Below are positions 1-8,508 of a stretch of DNA of 64,000 nucleotides, piece after piece. Below the pieces are notes generated by a model. The model saw only the letters and a program-made list of their open reading frames with translations. It did not search any database and had not been told where the DNA came from. A program made the position numbers and the translations under genes. Each line of letters starts with the position of its first letter. The stretch's first letter is position 1. This DNA comes from Chryseolinea soli. Its GTDB lineage: Bacteria; Bacteroidota; Bacteroidia; Cytophagales; Cyclobacteriaceae. The DNA lies in NCBI RefSeq assembly GCF_003589925.1, contig NZ_CP032382.1, positions 2,170,001 to 2,234,000 on the forward strand, read 5' to 3'.

Positions 1-520
1 CAAGGATACATCCGCCGCCGGCTTGCTCGATGTCCCAGAACCAGTCGCTGTGCGGGCCGGGGTGTGTCTCGCGCGACTTGGCCCAAAGAATGCGGCCGAG
101 GGCGCCGTTCTTTACGCTTTCGTGAGCCTTGAGGAACTTGGGCGTGTACACGAGGTCCTCCAGGTAGCCGTTGAAGATGCCCGCCTTTTCCACGGCGAGC
201 AGCATGCGCTTGGCTTCTTCGGCGTTGCGCGCGAGTGGTTTGGTGGTGACCACGGCCTTCTTGTGTTTGCAGCAAAGCAACACGGCTTCTTCGTGCATGT
301 TGTTTGGCAGGGCGATACAAACCACATCCACATCGGTGCGGTCGATGGCGGCTTCGAGGTTGTCGGTGGCAAACCCCACGTTATAGTCCGTCGCAAATTT
401 CGTAGCACTTTCTTCTTTGCGGGAATAGATGCTGACGATCTTGTCCTTGTTTCGATAGCCCTGGATGGACTCGGCATAAAACCGGCCGATGAAGCCCGAC
501 CCTAGCATGGCAATGTTCAT
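1..520 (-). CDS. Gfo/Idh/MocA family oxidoreductase, 3' end outside the window
   Basis: The frame is open from an ATG at 520 to the window edge, so about 173 N-terminal residues are visible and the C-terminus is missing. The N-terminus is a Rossmann fold with the dinucleotide motif GSGFIG (residues 7-12). Further on is a TTKPLA motif, the counterpart of the EKP motif of this family. Members are NAD(P)-dependent dehydrogenases of sugars or cyclitols; the substrate cannot be told from this fragment. It lies 79 bp downstream of a NupG-like permease on the same strand, so the two may form a small uptake and oxidation operon. The family call is secure and the substrate unknown. Confidence 0.88.
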   Translation of the reverse strand, partial: MNIAMLGSGFIGRFYAESIQGYRNKDKIVSIYSRKEESATKFATDYNVGFATDNLEAAIDRTDVDVVCIALPNNMHEEAVLLCCKHKKAVVTTKPLARNAEEAKRMLLAVEKAGIFNGYLEDLVYTPKFLKAHESVKNGALGRILWAKSRETHPGPHSDWFWDIEQAGGGCIL

Positions 521-599
521 AGTCTATGCGTTTTGTTGGTGTAGTTTGATATTGTTTTTTTATTTCCGATTTCATTGTTTGAAGTTGAAATCAGGATGT

Positions 600-1796
600 T
601 CAGGCTTTGCTTATCTCCTTTTTCTCGTTGAAGAAGAAAATGAAATAGAACAATACGGCAACGGCGACATAGGCCGGAACAAGCCAGATGTTTGTCCATT
701 GATGCACGCCATCTTTTGTGTAGTAATCTGCTGTGAAACCCGAGAACCAGGTTCCAATGAACATCCCCAGGCCATAGGTAGCAAAGGTGAACAAGCCTTG
801 TGCAGCGTTCTTGATTTTCTCTCCGGCTTTCTTTTCCGTATACATGTAGCCGGTCACAAAGAAGAAATCGTAGCAGACCCCGTGAAGCACAATGCCGGCG
901 TACAGCATCCATGCGCCGGTTTCGATATTGCCGTACGCGAAGCATACATAACGCAAGATCCAGGCGGCCATTCCCAGCAACAACATCTTTTTAACACCAA
1001 TGCGGTTGAAAAGGAAGGGAATTGCCAGGATGAATACGGCCTCCGAAATTTGTCCGAGGATCATCTTGCTGGCGGCTTTCTCCATGCCGGCTTCGTTCAG
1101 GAAAAGGTTGGCAAATCCATAGTAGAACGAAAGCGGAATACACACCAGCACCGCTGCGATGAAAAAGATGAGGTAGGGTTTGTCTTTGAACAACACAAAC
1201 GCTTCCGTGCCCAATGCACTCGATGCACTCGTATCAGGCGTCCTGCCCTTGGGCGGCGTGTTGGGCAATATAAAGCTGATGAACCCGAGTGCAACGGAGG
1301 CAATGGACGCCATCACAAAAGTGAACTGCGTTTTCTCGATAGACAATGCACCGATCATCAGGCCCGCGATGATCCAGCCGAGTGTACCGAACACACGGAT
1401 CCAGGGGAATTGTTTCCCGGGATCGGTCATTTGCGAGAAGGCAATGCTGTTCGATAGCGCGATGGTAGGCATGTAGAGCAGCGAATAGAACAGGATCACC
1501 CAATAGAAGGCGGTGTTCCCTGTGATCTGTGTGGCCAGATATAAAAGGGCTCCTCCCACCAAGTGGAGTATTCCCATGATGCGCTGTGCAGCAAAATAAC
1601 GGTCGGCTACCATGCCCACGAAGAAGGGAGAGATGATGGTCGCAATGGCCAGTGCACTGTAGGCCGCACCGATCTGCACGCCGCTGGAATGCAAAAATTC
1701 AGACATGTATGTGCCCATCGTAACGTACCAGGATCCCCAAATAAAATATTCGAGGAGCATCATGACCGAGAGCTTTGTGAAGATGACAGGTTTCAT
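600..1796 (-). CDS. MFS transporter, NupG-like nucleoside/H+ symporter family
   Basis: A 398-residue very hydrophobic protein with about 12 predicted membrane segments. The N-terminal segment (MMLLEYFIWGSWYVTMGTY) and the following VGMVADRYF loop are typical of the NupG branch of the major facilitator superfamily, which imports nucleosides with protons. I chose the ATG at 1796 over the longer frame from 1847, because the family starts directly with the first helix and the 17 extra residues are not hydrophobic. Many Bacteroidota NupG homologues sit next to Gfo/Idh/MocA dehydrogenases, as here, and may carry sugar derivatives rather than nucleosides. The substrate is therefore open. Confidence 0.85.
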   Translation of the reverse strand: MKPVIFTKLSVMMLLEYFIWGSWYVTMGTYMSEFLHSSGVQIGAAYSALAIATIISPFFVGMVADRYFAAQRIMGILHLVGGALLYLATQITGNTAFYWVILFYSLLYMPTIALSNSIAFSQMTDPGKQFPWIRVFGTLGWIIAGLMIGALSIEKTQFTFVMASIASVALGFISFILPNTPPKGRTPDTSASSALGTEAFVLFKDKPYLIFFIAAVLVCIPLSFYYGFANLFLNEAGMEKAASKMILGQISEAVFILAIPFLFNRIGVKKMLLLGMAAWILRYVCFAYGNIETGAWMLYAGIVLHGVCYDFFFVTGYMYTEKKAGEKIKNAAQGLFTFATYGLGMFIGTWFSGFTADYYTKDGVHQWTNIWLVPAYVAVAVLFYFIFFFNEKKEISKA

Positions 1797-2025
1797 GGGT
1801 TTTGATAAAAGGTTGGAAATGTACGAACGGGTGCAGCCGCCACGCATTAGGTTGAAGGGGCTGTCCGTGAAGATACAGGGTGAAGCAGACAGACAAAAAC
1901 CTCTTGTAAAATTTTTTCAATTGCGAAGCCCTGGCCAGCGCTCACGGACACGCTAAAAAAATGATGAAGCGAAATAAAAGGAGAAACGTGAAAATAACGC
2001 GGAGTGAATGCCCGGCGTGTTGGGG

Positions 2026-2859
2026 TCAGGATAGTTTCTTCAAGAGCAACGCTGCCCACTGCTCACGCTCGTCGCGACGCACCTCGGCGAGGTTGTAGCG
2101 ACCGGCTTCAACGAGAAGATCGTCGATGTCGTTTGTGTAAAAACCGCTGAGCAGCAACAGGCTTTCCGGGGCCATGTACTGTTGATACAGCCGGATCTCG
2201 TCGAGCAATACGTTCTTGTTGATGTTGGCCAAAATGATGTCGAATGTTCCTTTGAAGGAGAGGTCGCTCAGCTTGCCTTGTTGTTGGTGGATGTTGGTAC
2301 ACCCGTTTACGTCAATGTTCTCCTGGCCGTTGCTCACACTCCACTCGTCGATGTCGAATGCCTCCACTTCCCGGGCACCAAGCTTTGAGGCCATCACCGA
2401 GAGGATGGCTGTGCCACAGCCGGCATCCATCACCCGCTTGTCGTTGTGGTCGATGTCCATTTGGCTCTTGATCATCAAATAGGTAGTTTGATGATGGCCC
2501 GTGCCAAACGACATCTTGGGAGTGATGATGAGTTCGTAGGGATATTTTTTGTCGATCTTGTGAAAATCGGCGCGGATCAGACAACGGTCGTCCACGATGA
2601 TGGGCTCGTAATTTTTCTCCCACTCTTCGTTCCAGTTTTGTTTCTGGATGCGGTCCTGAAAAAAGACCACGGGCGTTTGCAAGGTATACTTGTCTTTGAT
2701 GGCTTGCAGATATTCCTTGTCGTACTTCTCCATCTCCACATAAGCCTCAAAACCTTTCTCCGTCTCCATGAAGGTGTCGAAGCCGGCTTCGGCAATTTCG
2801 GCCATGATCAGCTCGGAGAAGTCGGGGTCGCAGATTACCTGGAGGCGTGAGTAGTACAT
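2026..2859 (-). CDS. prmA: ribosomal protein L11 methyltransferase PrmA
   Basis: This 277-residue protein matches PrmA, which trimethylates ribosomal protein L11 using S-adenosylmethionine in the cytoplasm. An N-terminal substrate-recognition domain occupies roughly residues 1-75. The methyltransferase domain carries FGTGHH (118-123), the SAM-binding DAGCGT (145-150) and the motif IILANIN further on. The ATG at 2859 was preferred to 2898 because homologues begin close to the MYYSRLQV segment. It lies 86 bp downstream of tpiA on the same strand and is probably co-transcribed with it. Confidence 0.93.
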   Translation of the reverse strand: MYYSRLQVICDPDFSELIMAEIAEAGFDTFMETEKGFEAYVEMEKYDKEYLQAIKDKYTLQTPVVFFQDRIQKQNWNEEWEKNYEPIIVDDRCLIRADFHKIDKKYPYELIITPKMSFGTGHHQTTYLMIKSQMDIDHNDKRVMDAGCGTAILSVMASKLGAREVEAFDIDEWSVSNGQENIDVNGCTNIHQQQGKLSDLSFKGTFDIILANINKNVLLDEIRLYQQYMAPESLLLLSGFYTNDIDDLLVEAGRYNLAEVRRDEREQWAALLLKKLS

Positions 2860-2945
2860 GAGAAGATGATTCGTGTGAAGGAATACAGGACCGGGCAAAA
2901 AAATAAAATGCCGGCGACATTTAGCGTCACCGGCACCTCTGCGAT

Positions 2946-3707
2946 TTACATCGCCTTGATGATCTCGGCAAACTCTCTGGATTTCAAAGACGCACCGCCT
3001 ACCAGGCCGCCGTCAACATCCGGTTGAGAGAAAAGTTCTTTGGCGTTGGCTGCGTTCACGCTGCCGCCATATTGGATGGTGATCTCATTGGCCACCGCCT
3101 CGCCGTATTTGGAGGCCAGGTGCTTGCGGATCACGGCGTGCATGTCTTGCGCTTGCTGTGAAGTCGCTGTTTTGCCAGTGCCGATGGCCCACACGGGTTC
3201 ATAGGCGACGATGACTTTTTGAAGGGATGCTGCATCCAGGTGGAACAGGCTTTCTTCGATTTGTTTTTTTACCAGGGCCTCGTGTCCGTTGCTTTCACGC
3301 ACTTCGAGCGGCTCGCCGCAGCAGAAGATGGGAGACAGGCCGTGCTTCAACGCGATGTCTACTTTCTTGGCCAACAGTTTTCCGTCTTCGCCAAAATATT
3401 GACGGCGTTCGCTGTGACCCAGGATCACATAGCCGATGCCCAACGATTTCAACATGGCGGCCGATACTTCGCCGGTGTATGCGCCCGACTCGTGCTCGCT
3501 GCAATTTTGAGCGGCCACGGCAATACGGGTATCTTGTCCGATAAGATTTTTGATGGGAAGCAAGTAAGGGAACGGCGTGCAGAGAATGACCTTCACGTTG
3601 CCCTTCACTTCATCGGCCACCATGCCTTTGATCTCCGAGGCCAGGATGTTGGCTTCGTCCAGGGTTTTGTTCATCTTCCAGTTGCCGGCTACAATTTTTT
3701 GACGCAT
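2946..3707 (-). CDS. tpiA: triosephosphate isomerase
   Basis: The 253-residue length and all catalytic residues fit triosephosphate isomerase, which interconverts dihydroxyacetone phosphate and glyceraldehyde 3-phosphate. Visible are GNWKMN with Lys11, the electrophile His98 in ILGHSERR, the base Glu170 in AYEPVWAIGTG, and the C-terminal phosphate-binding GGSVN and GLVGGASL loops. The gene has its own promoter-like TATCTTTG box upstream and is followed by prmA. Confidence 0.97.
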   Translation of the reverse strand: MRQKIVAGNWKMNKTLDEANILASEIKGMVADEVKGNVKVILCTPFPYLLPIKNLIGQDTRIAVAAQNCSEHESGAYTGEVSAAMLKSLGIGYVILGHSERRQYFGEDGKLLAKKVDIALKHGLSPIFCCGEPLEVRESNGHEALVKKQIEESLFHLDAASLQKVIVAYEPVWAIGTGKTATSQQAQDMHAVIRKHLASKYGEAVANEITIQYGGSVNAANAKELFSQPDVDGGLVGGASLKSREFAEIIKAM

Positions 3708-3738
3708 ACAATTTTTGATTGGTTATAGAATTGGGTTT

Positions 3739-3746
3739 CAAAGATA
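3739..3746 (-). promoter_or_regulatory. -7 promoter box for tpiA
   Basis: On the minus strand the sequence reads TATCTTTG, a full match to the Bacteroidota -7 consensus TAnnTTTG, with a TTG 22 bases further upstream. It leaves a leader of about 25 bases before the tpiA ATG. Confidence 0.5.
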
Positions 3747-3774
3747 GTTCAGCTTTTTGCTTCTCGCACAAGGC

Positions 3775-4788
3775 TTAGCGCTTTTTCGGTTTGTAGTAGG
3801 ACTCCCGGAACAATTGCTGTGCGTCGGGCGCGTTCATCACCTGCGGCAAAGTGGCGTCGGGATGCTTCTCGGCATATTTGTTCACGATCTGCCAGCCCAC
3901 CCATTGGCCAATGCGGCCGGGACACTTTTCACCCACCTGTATGGTCACGGGACGCTCGCCCAGGTAGTCCTGCTTCACTTTGTGGCTGGTGGCATACAAC
4001 ACCTGGCTGTCGATGAAACGAGCCCAGATCAGATCTTCGTTCTTTCGCGTGCCTTTCATTTCTTCCGGTGTATACCAGATGAAAACGCTATCGGGCACGC
4101 AGGGCAACATGTGCTTGGCGAAATAGAAGGACTTTCCGAAGACCACCATGTCGGCCAACACCGTCTTGTCGTTTGGTTGATTTTTGTTGAAACGTCCTTC
4201 GATGCCATAGATCAGCATGGCGCAAGGAACGATGTCGTTGGGATCATATTTCCGCAGCAGGTATTCGTACATCTTGGGCCGGTATTTGGCGCCGCGGCCG
4301 AGATAAAAATCAAGGCCCACAATGATGAGCGAATCCGTGACGAGCATATCCGTCTCCAGGCCGGAGACGACGGTTTGAATTTTAGGCGGCGTGAAATTGG
4401 GATAATAATATTTCACGTTGCTGAAAGCTTCATCAAACTGCTGTTTCAAGCCCGACAAGTCGCCGAAAACCCGCTTGGTCTCCATCACCAACGTGTCCAT
4501 GTGCGGGCTGGTGAGCTTTGCAAAAAGTTGGTTGATAAAGGCTGAATCGGATGGATATTCCGTACGGCGGAAAATATAATCACGCACCAGCGGGTGATGG
4601 GTCAGGAGGTCCACAAGCTCTTCTTTCGTCTTGAGGTTCACCAGCGAATCCTGCAGCTGATGAATTTCTACCGACACAGGCTTTTCAATGGAGGGCGGCG
4701 CTACCACGCACTCGTCCTGCTCGCCACTACACCCGGCCAGGATCAAGGCCATGAACAAAACGATTACCAATACCTTCTGCATACGCAA
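3775..4788 (-). CDS. gldB: gliding motility lipoprotein GldB
   Basis: A 337-residue protein with a short lipoprotein signal whose lipobox LAGC puts the acylated cysteine at about residue 20. The rest resembles GldB, an envelope lipoprotein required for gliding in Flavobacterium and conserved in Bacteroidota. Supporting features are the segments YYPNFTPPKIQTVVSGL and MLIYGIEGRFN and the C-terminal GRIGQWVGWQIVNKY, a zinc-peptidase-like relic (DUF2268-like) typical of the family. Two in-frame ATGs (4788 and 4782) both give a good signal peptide. No other gld gene is in the window. Confidence 0.85.
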   Translation of the reverse strand: MRMQKVLVIVLFMALILAGCSGEQDECVVAPPSIEKPVSVEIHQLQDSLVNLKTKEELVDLLTHHPLVRDYIFRRTEYPSDSAFINQLFAKLTSPHMDTLVMETKRVFGDLSGLKQQFDEAFSNVKYYYPNFTPPKIQTVVSGLETDMLVTDSLIIVGLDFYLGRGAKYRPKMYEYLLRKYDPNDIVPCAMLIYGIEGRFNKNQPNDKTVLADMVVFGKSFYFAKHMLPCVPDSVFIWYTPEEMKGTRKNEDLIWARFIDSQVLYATSHKVKQDYLGERPVTIQVGEKCPGRIGQWVGWQIVNKYAEKHPDATLPQVMNAPDAQQLFRESYYKPKKR

Positions 4789-4850
4789 TGATAATTTCCG
4801 CGAAGATGGGATTTTTTATGCTATCCCGGGCCCTTTTCGAGCGCGGGATT

Positions 4851-5357
4851 TTACTTTACATCGAAAGTGAGCTTGTCGGTGGGAACGTTTTTGGTGAGGC
4901 GCAGGCTCCGCACCGTTCCCCGCACGGTCACATGCACCAGGTTCGACTGATCTTCGAACGCTTCCGTGATGATATTGTTGTGGATTTGGATGGTCTTCAA
5001 TTTTTTTACACCCGGCACTTCGAGGTAAAAGATAAAGGCATCGCCCTCCAACTCATGGCCCAGGTATTTCGATTGCACGGCCTTGTTATCCACGACGATC
5101 TTGAAACGGGGCGCCAGGTATTCTTTCATGATGGCATCCAGGGCTGGCGTCGATTGCTTGGTGATGTCGAATTCGGGTTGTTTCAGGCTTTCGCGCAAAG
5201 TGATCTCCAGGTCGTCGGCAAAAACGCGCATCATGATCTCCAGCCGTTTGTCCTTTTCATCCATTTCAATTTCCGTAACGGAAACGTGCATGGGGTGGAC
5301 CAGGAATGAAAAAGCCAGGCTTTGCAGCGTGGAAATAAAGCAAAGGGAAGAGAACAT
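4851..5357 (-). CDS. DUF6702 family secreted protein
   Basis: With a start at 5357 the product is 168 residues and opens with a signal peptide (about residues 1-20). Predicted cleavage would leave His-Pro-x-His (H21, H24) at or near the mature N-terminus. The body resembles DUF6702, a Bacteroidota family of unknown function, with the typical VSVTEIE and FADDLE segments. The longer frame from 5447 was rejected because its extra 30 residues precede the signal peptide. It is divergent from a HupE/UreJ_2 membrane protein. In other phyla such HupE-like proteins often carry a fused extracellular N-terminal domain, so this may be its separate counterpart. Metal binding is inference. Confidence 0.75.
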   Translation of the reverse strand: MFSSLCFISTLQSLAFSFLVHPMHVSVTEIEMDEKDKRLEIMMRVFADDLEITLRESLKQPEFDITKQSTPALDAIMKEYLAPRFKIVVDNKAVQSKYLGHELEGDAFIFYLEVPGVKKLKTIQIHNNIITEAFEDQSNLVHVTVRGTVRSLRLTKNVPTDKLTFDVK

Positions 5358-5509
5358 TCGTTTGTGAAAAATGAATTCCTGCAAAGATTGTTCTTTCTGA
5401 TAAAATACTAAAAGGAATTTTACGCCCGGTCCCGCAATAAACGGCACCGCTTAACCATCAAACCCGCCCGGCCACCAAAAGGGGGGTGTCATAAGTAAAA
5501 AATAACTAG

Positions 5510-5517
5510 TATACTTG
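5510..5517 (+). promoter_or_regulatory. possible -7 box for the HupE/UreJ gene
   Basis: TATACTTG differs by one base from TAnnTTTG and lies 30 bases before the chosen ATG at 5548. No convincing -33 element is seen. Confidence 0.3.
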
Positions 5518-5547
5518 CTCCCTTTTTCAAAGCGTGCTCAGCGTTTT

Positions 5548-6144
5548 ATGACGGAATTTCAACTCTATTTCGGACTGGGGAAGGATCACATCCTGGACTA
5601 TGCCAACGGATATGATCACATCCTGTTCATCGTGGCCCTCTGCGCCCTCTACATCTCGCGCGACTGGAAACAGATCCTGGTGCTGGTCACGGCGTTCACC
5701 ATCGGACATTCCATCACGCTGGCCCTATCGACACTACGGATCGTGAACGTGAAACCTGACCTCATCGAATTTTTGATCCCGCTCACCATCTTCGTCACCG
5801 CCGTTTCCAATTTGTTCAAAAACGAGAACAACATTTCGGGTGGGCCCATGCAAATGAATTACTTCTACGCGGCTTTTTTTGGATTGATCCACGGACTGGG
5901 ATTTTCCAACTATCTGCGGAGCATTTTGGGAAAAAGCGAGAACATCTTCACACCCCTTTTGGCGTTCAACCTGGGTCTTGAATTCGGACAGATCATCATC
6001 GTGGTGCTGTTTATGTCGGTATGTTTCATTTTAGTGGATTTATTCAACCTGAACAGAAGGGACTGGAAGATGGTTATATCGTCTGCTGTGGCCGGCATGG
6101 CCCTGCTGCTGATGAAGGACCATATGTTCTGGCTCGATAAGTAG
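5548..6144 (+). CDS. HupE/UreJ_2 family membrane protein
   Basis: A 198-residue membrane protein with about six hydrophobic segments. It has the family's conserved histidines: GYDHILF (H24), FTIGHSITLAL (H54) and GLIHGLGF (H115). HupE and UreJ proteins are linked to nickel or other metal transport for hydrogenase or urease, but neither enzyme is encoded nearby. The ATG at 5548 was chosen because the preceding 11 residues are polar and unlike the family. It is divergent from the DUF6702 gene and 27 bp upstream of the first M1 peptidase, which suggests a shared role in the envelope. The metal and direction of transport are unknown. Confidence 0.8.
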   Translation: MTEFQLYFGLGKDHILDYANGYDHILFIVALCALYISRDWKQILVLVTAFTIGHSITLALSTLRIVNVKPDLIEFLIPLTIFVTAVSNLFKNENNISGGPMQMNYFYAAFFGLIHGLGFSNYLRSILGKSENIFTPLLAFNLGLEFGQIIIVVLFMSVCFILVDLFNLNRRDWKMVISSAVAGMALLLMKDHMFWLDK

Positions 6145-6171
6145 AACTCATTAACCTAACTATAATCTTTT

Positions 6172-8394
6172 ATGAAGCAATTTCTGATGTATGCGCTGAT
6201 CCTGCTGGTCAACGTTGCCGTTGCGCAACAGACACCGCAGTGGCAGGGCAAGTTCGAGCAGTTGGATCAAACCCTGCCCACGCCAAACGAATACCGCACA
6301 GGCTCCGGCGCGCCTGGCGTGAAATACTGGCAACAAAAAGCCGACTACGCGATCAACATAGAGCTGAATGACAACAACCAAAGCATCAGCGGCAGCGAAA
6401 CCATCACCTACACCAACAACTCGCCCGATGTATTGAAATATTTATGGCTTCAGTTGGATCAAAACATCATCGCTCCTGAAAATACGTTGCGCACCACCAG
6501 CACAGGAAATGTGGTGGATTCGGCCGCAGCCAAAACCTATGCTGCCCAGGTCTCCGATTTCAAAGGAGGCTACAACGTAAAAGCCGTGAAAGAAGTAAAC
6601 GGCAAAGCGCTTCCCTATTTTATCAACAACACCATGATGCGTGTGGATCTTCCGCAACCGCTGCGCTCGGGTGAGAAATATTCGTTCAACGTAGAGTGGT
6701 CGTTCAACATCGTTGACCGCAGTGTGTTTGGACAACGCAGTGGTATGGAGTTTTTTCCGGAAGATGGAAACTATGTGTACACCATCGCCCAGTTCTTTCC
6801 CCGCATGTGCGTGTACGACGACTATGAAGGCTGGCAAAACAAACAGTTCCTTGGCCGCGGAGAATTCACGCTGCCTTTCGGCGACTACAAAGTGCGCATC
6901 ACAGTGCCTGCCGACCACATCATCGGCGCGACCGGTGTTTTGAAAAACCCCACTGAAGTATTGACCAAATCGGAGATCGAGCGTTTCGAAAAAGCAAAGG
7001 TCACTTTTGACAAGCCGGTCATCATCGTCACACAACCGGAAGCCACTCAAAAAGAAAAAACGAAATCCACGCAAAAGAAGACCTGGGAGTTCCAAGCCGA
7101 AAATGTGCGCGACTTCGCGTTTGCCAGCTCCCGTAAATTTATCTGGGATGCACAAGCCGTGAAGATCGGCAGCAAAACGCCGCTGGCCCAATCGTTCTAT
7201 TCCAAGGAAGGCAACCCGCTGTGGGAACAAGAATCCACGAAGGCTGTGAAGAATACGCTGGAAGTATATTCCCGCTACACGCTCGACTATCCGTATCCGG
7301 TAGCCACCTCCGTTCACTCGGCCAGCATTGGCATGGAGTATCCGATGATCTGTTTCAACTACGGCCGCCCGGCCAAAGATGGCACGATCACTGCAAAATT
7401 AAAGCAAGGCATGATCGGCGTGGTGGTTCACGAAGTGGGCCACAATTTCTTCCCCATGATCGTGAACAACGACGAGCGTCAGACCACCTGGATGGACGAA
7501 GGCGTGAACAGCTTTGTGCAGTTGCTCACGGAATTGGAACGCTATCCCGAACTGAACTACACCCGCGGCAAACCGGCCGATCTGGTGCCCTACATGAAAG
7601 GCGACAAAAGCCAAATGCGCCCGCTCATGACCAACTCCGAGCAAGTGATCCAGTTCGGTCCTGAGCAATATGCCAAGGCAGCAACAGGCCTGTTCATGCT
7701 CCGTCAAACCGTGATGGGGCCCGAGCTTTTTGACAAAGCATTTAAAGAATACGCACAGCGCTGGGCCTTCAAGCATCCCAAACCTGCAGATTTCTTCCGC
7801 ACCATGGAAGACGCCTCCGCCGTCGACCTCGACTGGTTCTGGAAAGGCTGGTTCTACAGCACCGACAACGTGGATCAATCCATCGACCAGGTGAAATGGT
7901 ACAAAATGCGCACCTCCCAACCCAACCTGGAGAAAAAAGAAGTGACGGCCAAGAAAGGCGACCTCGCGCAAGGCGACGGCAAGAAATACGACTCGTTCAA
8001 CAACGGACCCGAACCCTTTAGCCTCATCGAAACCGACCCCCGCCTCAATGGCGAATTTGCGAGCCGGGTCGACGATAAAGCCATCATGCAAAAGCTGGAG
8101 GACAAGAATATCTATGAAGTGACGTTGTCTAATAAGGGTGGCCTGGTGATGCCCGTCATCATCGAGTGGACCTATAAAGATGGCACCAAGGAAATCGAGA
8201 AGATTCCCGCCGAGATCTGGAGAATAAACGAACAAAAGATCACCAAGGTGTTCGTGAAACAAAAAGAGGTGGTGAACATCGTGCTGGACCCTAACTTTGA
8301 ACTGTCGGACATCAACGTGCAGGACAACGTTTTCCCGAAGCGCGAGGCGGAATCGAAATTTGACGATTTCAAAAAGAAAGAGAAGTCGAAATAA
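6172..8394 (+). CDS. M1 family metallopeptidase (first of a tandem pair)
   Basis: A 740-residue secreted zinc peptidase with a signal peptide ending in VAVAQ. The catalytic motif is complete: H420-E-V-G-H424, then exactly 18 residues to Glu443 (M1 pattern HExxH-x18-E). The exopeptidase motif is GMEYP instead of the usual GAMEN. The N-terminal beta-domain occupies about residues 50-250, and a C-terminal beta-rich part ends with a lysine-rich tail. It follows the HupE-like gene by 27 bp and is followed 114 bp later by a close paralogue. It probably cleaves peptides in the periplasm or at the outer membrane; the substrates are unknown. Confidence 0.9.
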   Translation: MKQFLMYALILLVNVAVAQQTPQWQGKFEQLDQTLPTPNEYRTGSGAPGVKYWQQKADYAINIELNDNNQSISGSETITYTNNSPDVLKYLWLQLDQNIIAPENTLRTTSTGNVVDSAAAKTYAAQVSDFKGGYNVKAVKEVNGKALPYFINNTMMRVDLPQPLRSGEKYSFNVEWSFNIVDRSVFGQRSGMEFFPEDGNYVYTIAQFFPRMCVYDDYEGWQNKQFLGRGEFTLPFGDYKVRITVPADHIIGATGVLKNPTEVLTKSEIERFEKAKVTFDKPVIIVTQPEATQKEKTKSTQKKTWEFQAENVRDFAFASSRKFIWDAQAVKIGSKTPLAQSFYSKEGNPLWEQESTKAVKNTLEVYSRYTLDYPYPVATSVHSASIGMEYPMICFNYGRPAKDGTITAKLKQGMIGVVVHEVGHNFFPMIVNNDERQTTWMDEGVNSFVQLLTELERYPELNYTRGKPADLVPYMKGDKSQMRPLMTNSEQVIQFGPEQYAKAATGLFMLRQTVMGPELFDKAFKEYAQRWAFKHPKPADFFRTMEDASAVDLDWFWKGWFYSTDNVDQSIDQVKWYKMRTSQPNLEKKEVTAKKGDLAQGDGKKYDSFNNGPEPFSLIETDPRLNGEFASRVDDKAIMQKLEDKNIYEVTLSNKGGLVMPVIIEWTYKDGTKEIEKIPAEIWRINEQKITKVFVKQKEVVNIVLDPNFELSDINVQDNVFPKREAESKFDDFKKKEKSK

Positions 8395-8508
8395 AAAACA
8401 TAGCGTGTTCGCCGGGCGTGGCGTTCACAAATGAAGTACAGCGTGCCGGAACTTTCCGGCGCGCTTTGAATTTTAATAGAACGGAGAGTACCAAAAGAAA
8501 GGAATGTG

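Noticed and set aside
489..1457. A 322-residue plus-strand frame overlapping the NupG-like permease.
   Set aside because: Antisense to a clear MFS transporter, with no coherent hydrophobic or domain pattern.
4801..4860. A hairpin (ATCCCG/CGGGAT) between gldB and the DUF6702 gene as a terminator.
   Set aside because: The T-rich side is on the plus strand, where no gene ends; on the minus strand there is no T-run.
7399..8262. A 287-residue minus-strand frame inside the first M1 peptidase (and similar ones in the second).
   Set aside because: A frame shadow of the peptidase; no start context or domain, and the sense strand has a complete catalytic motif.
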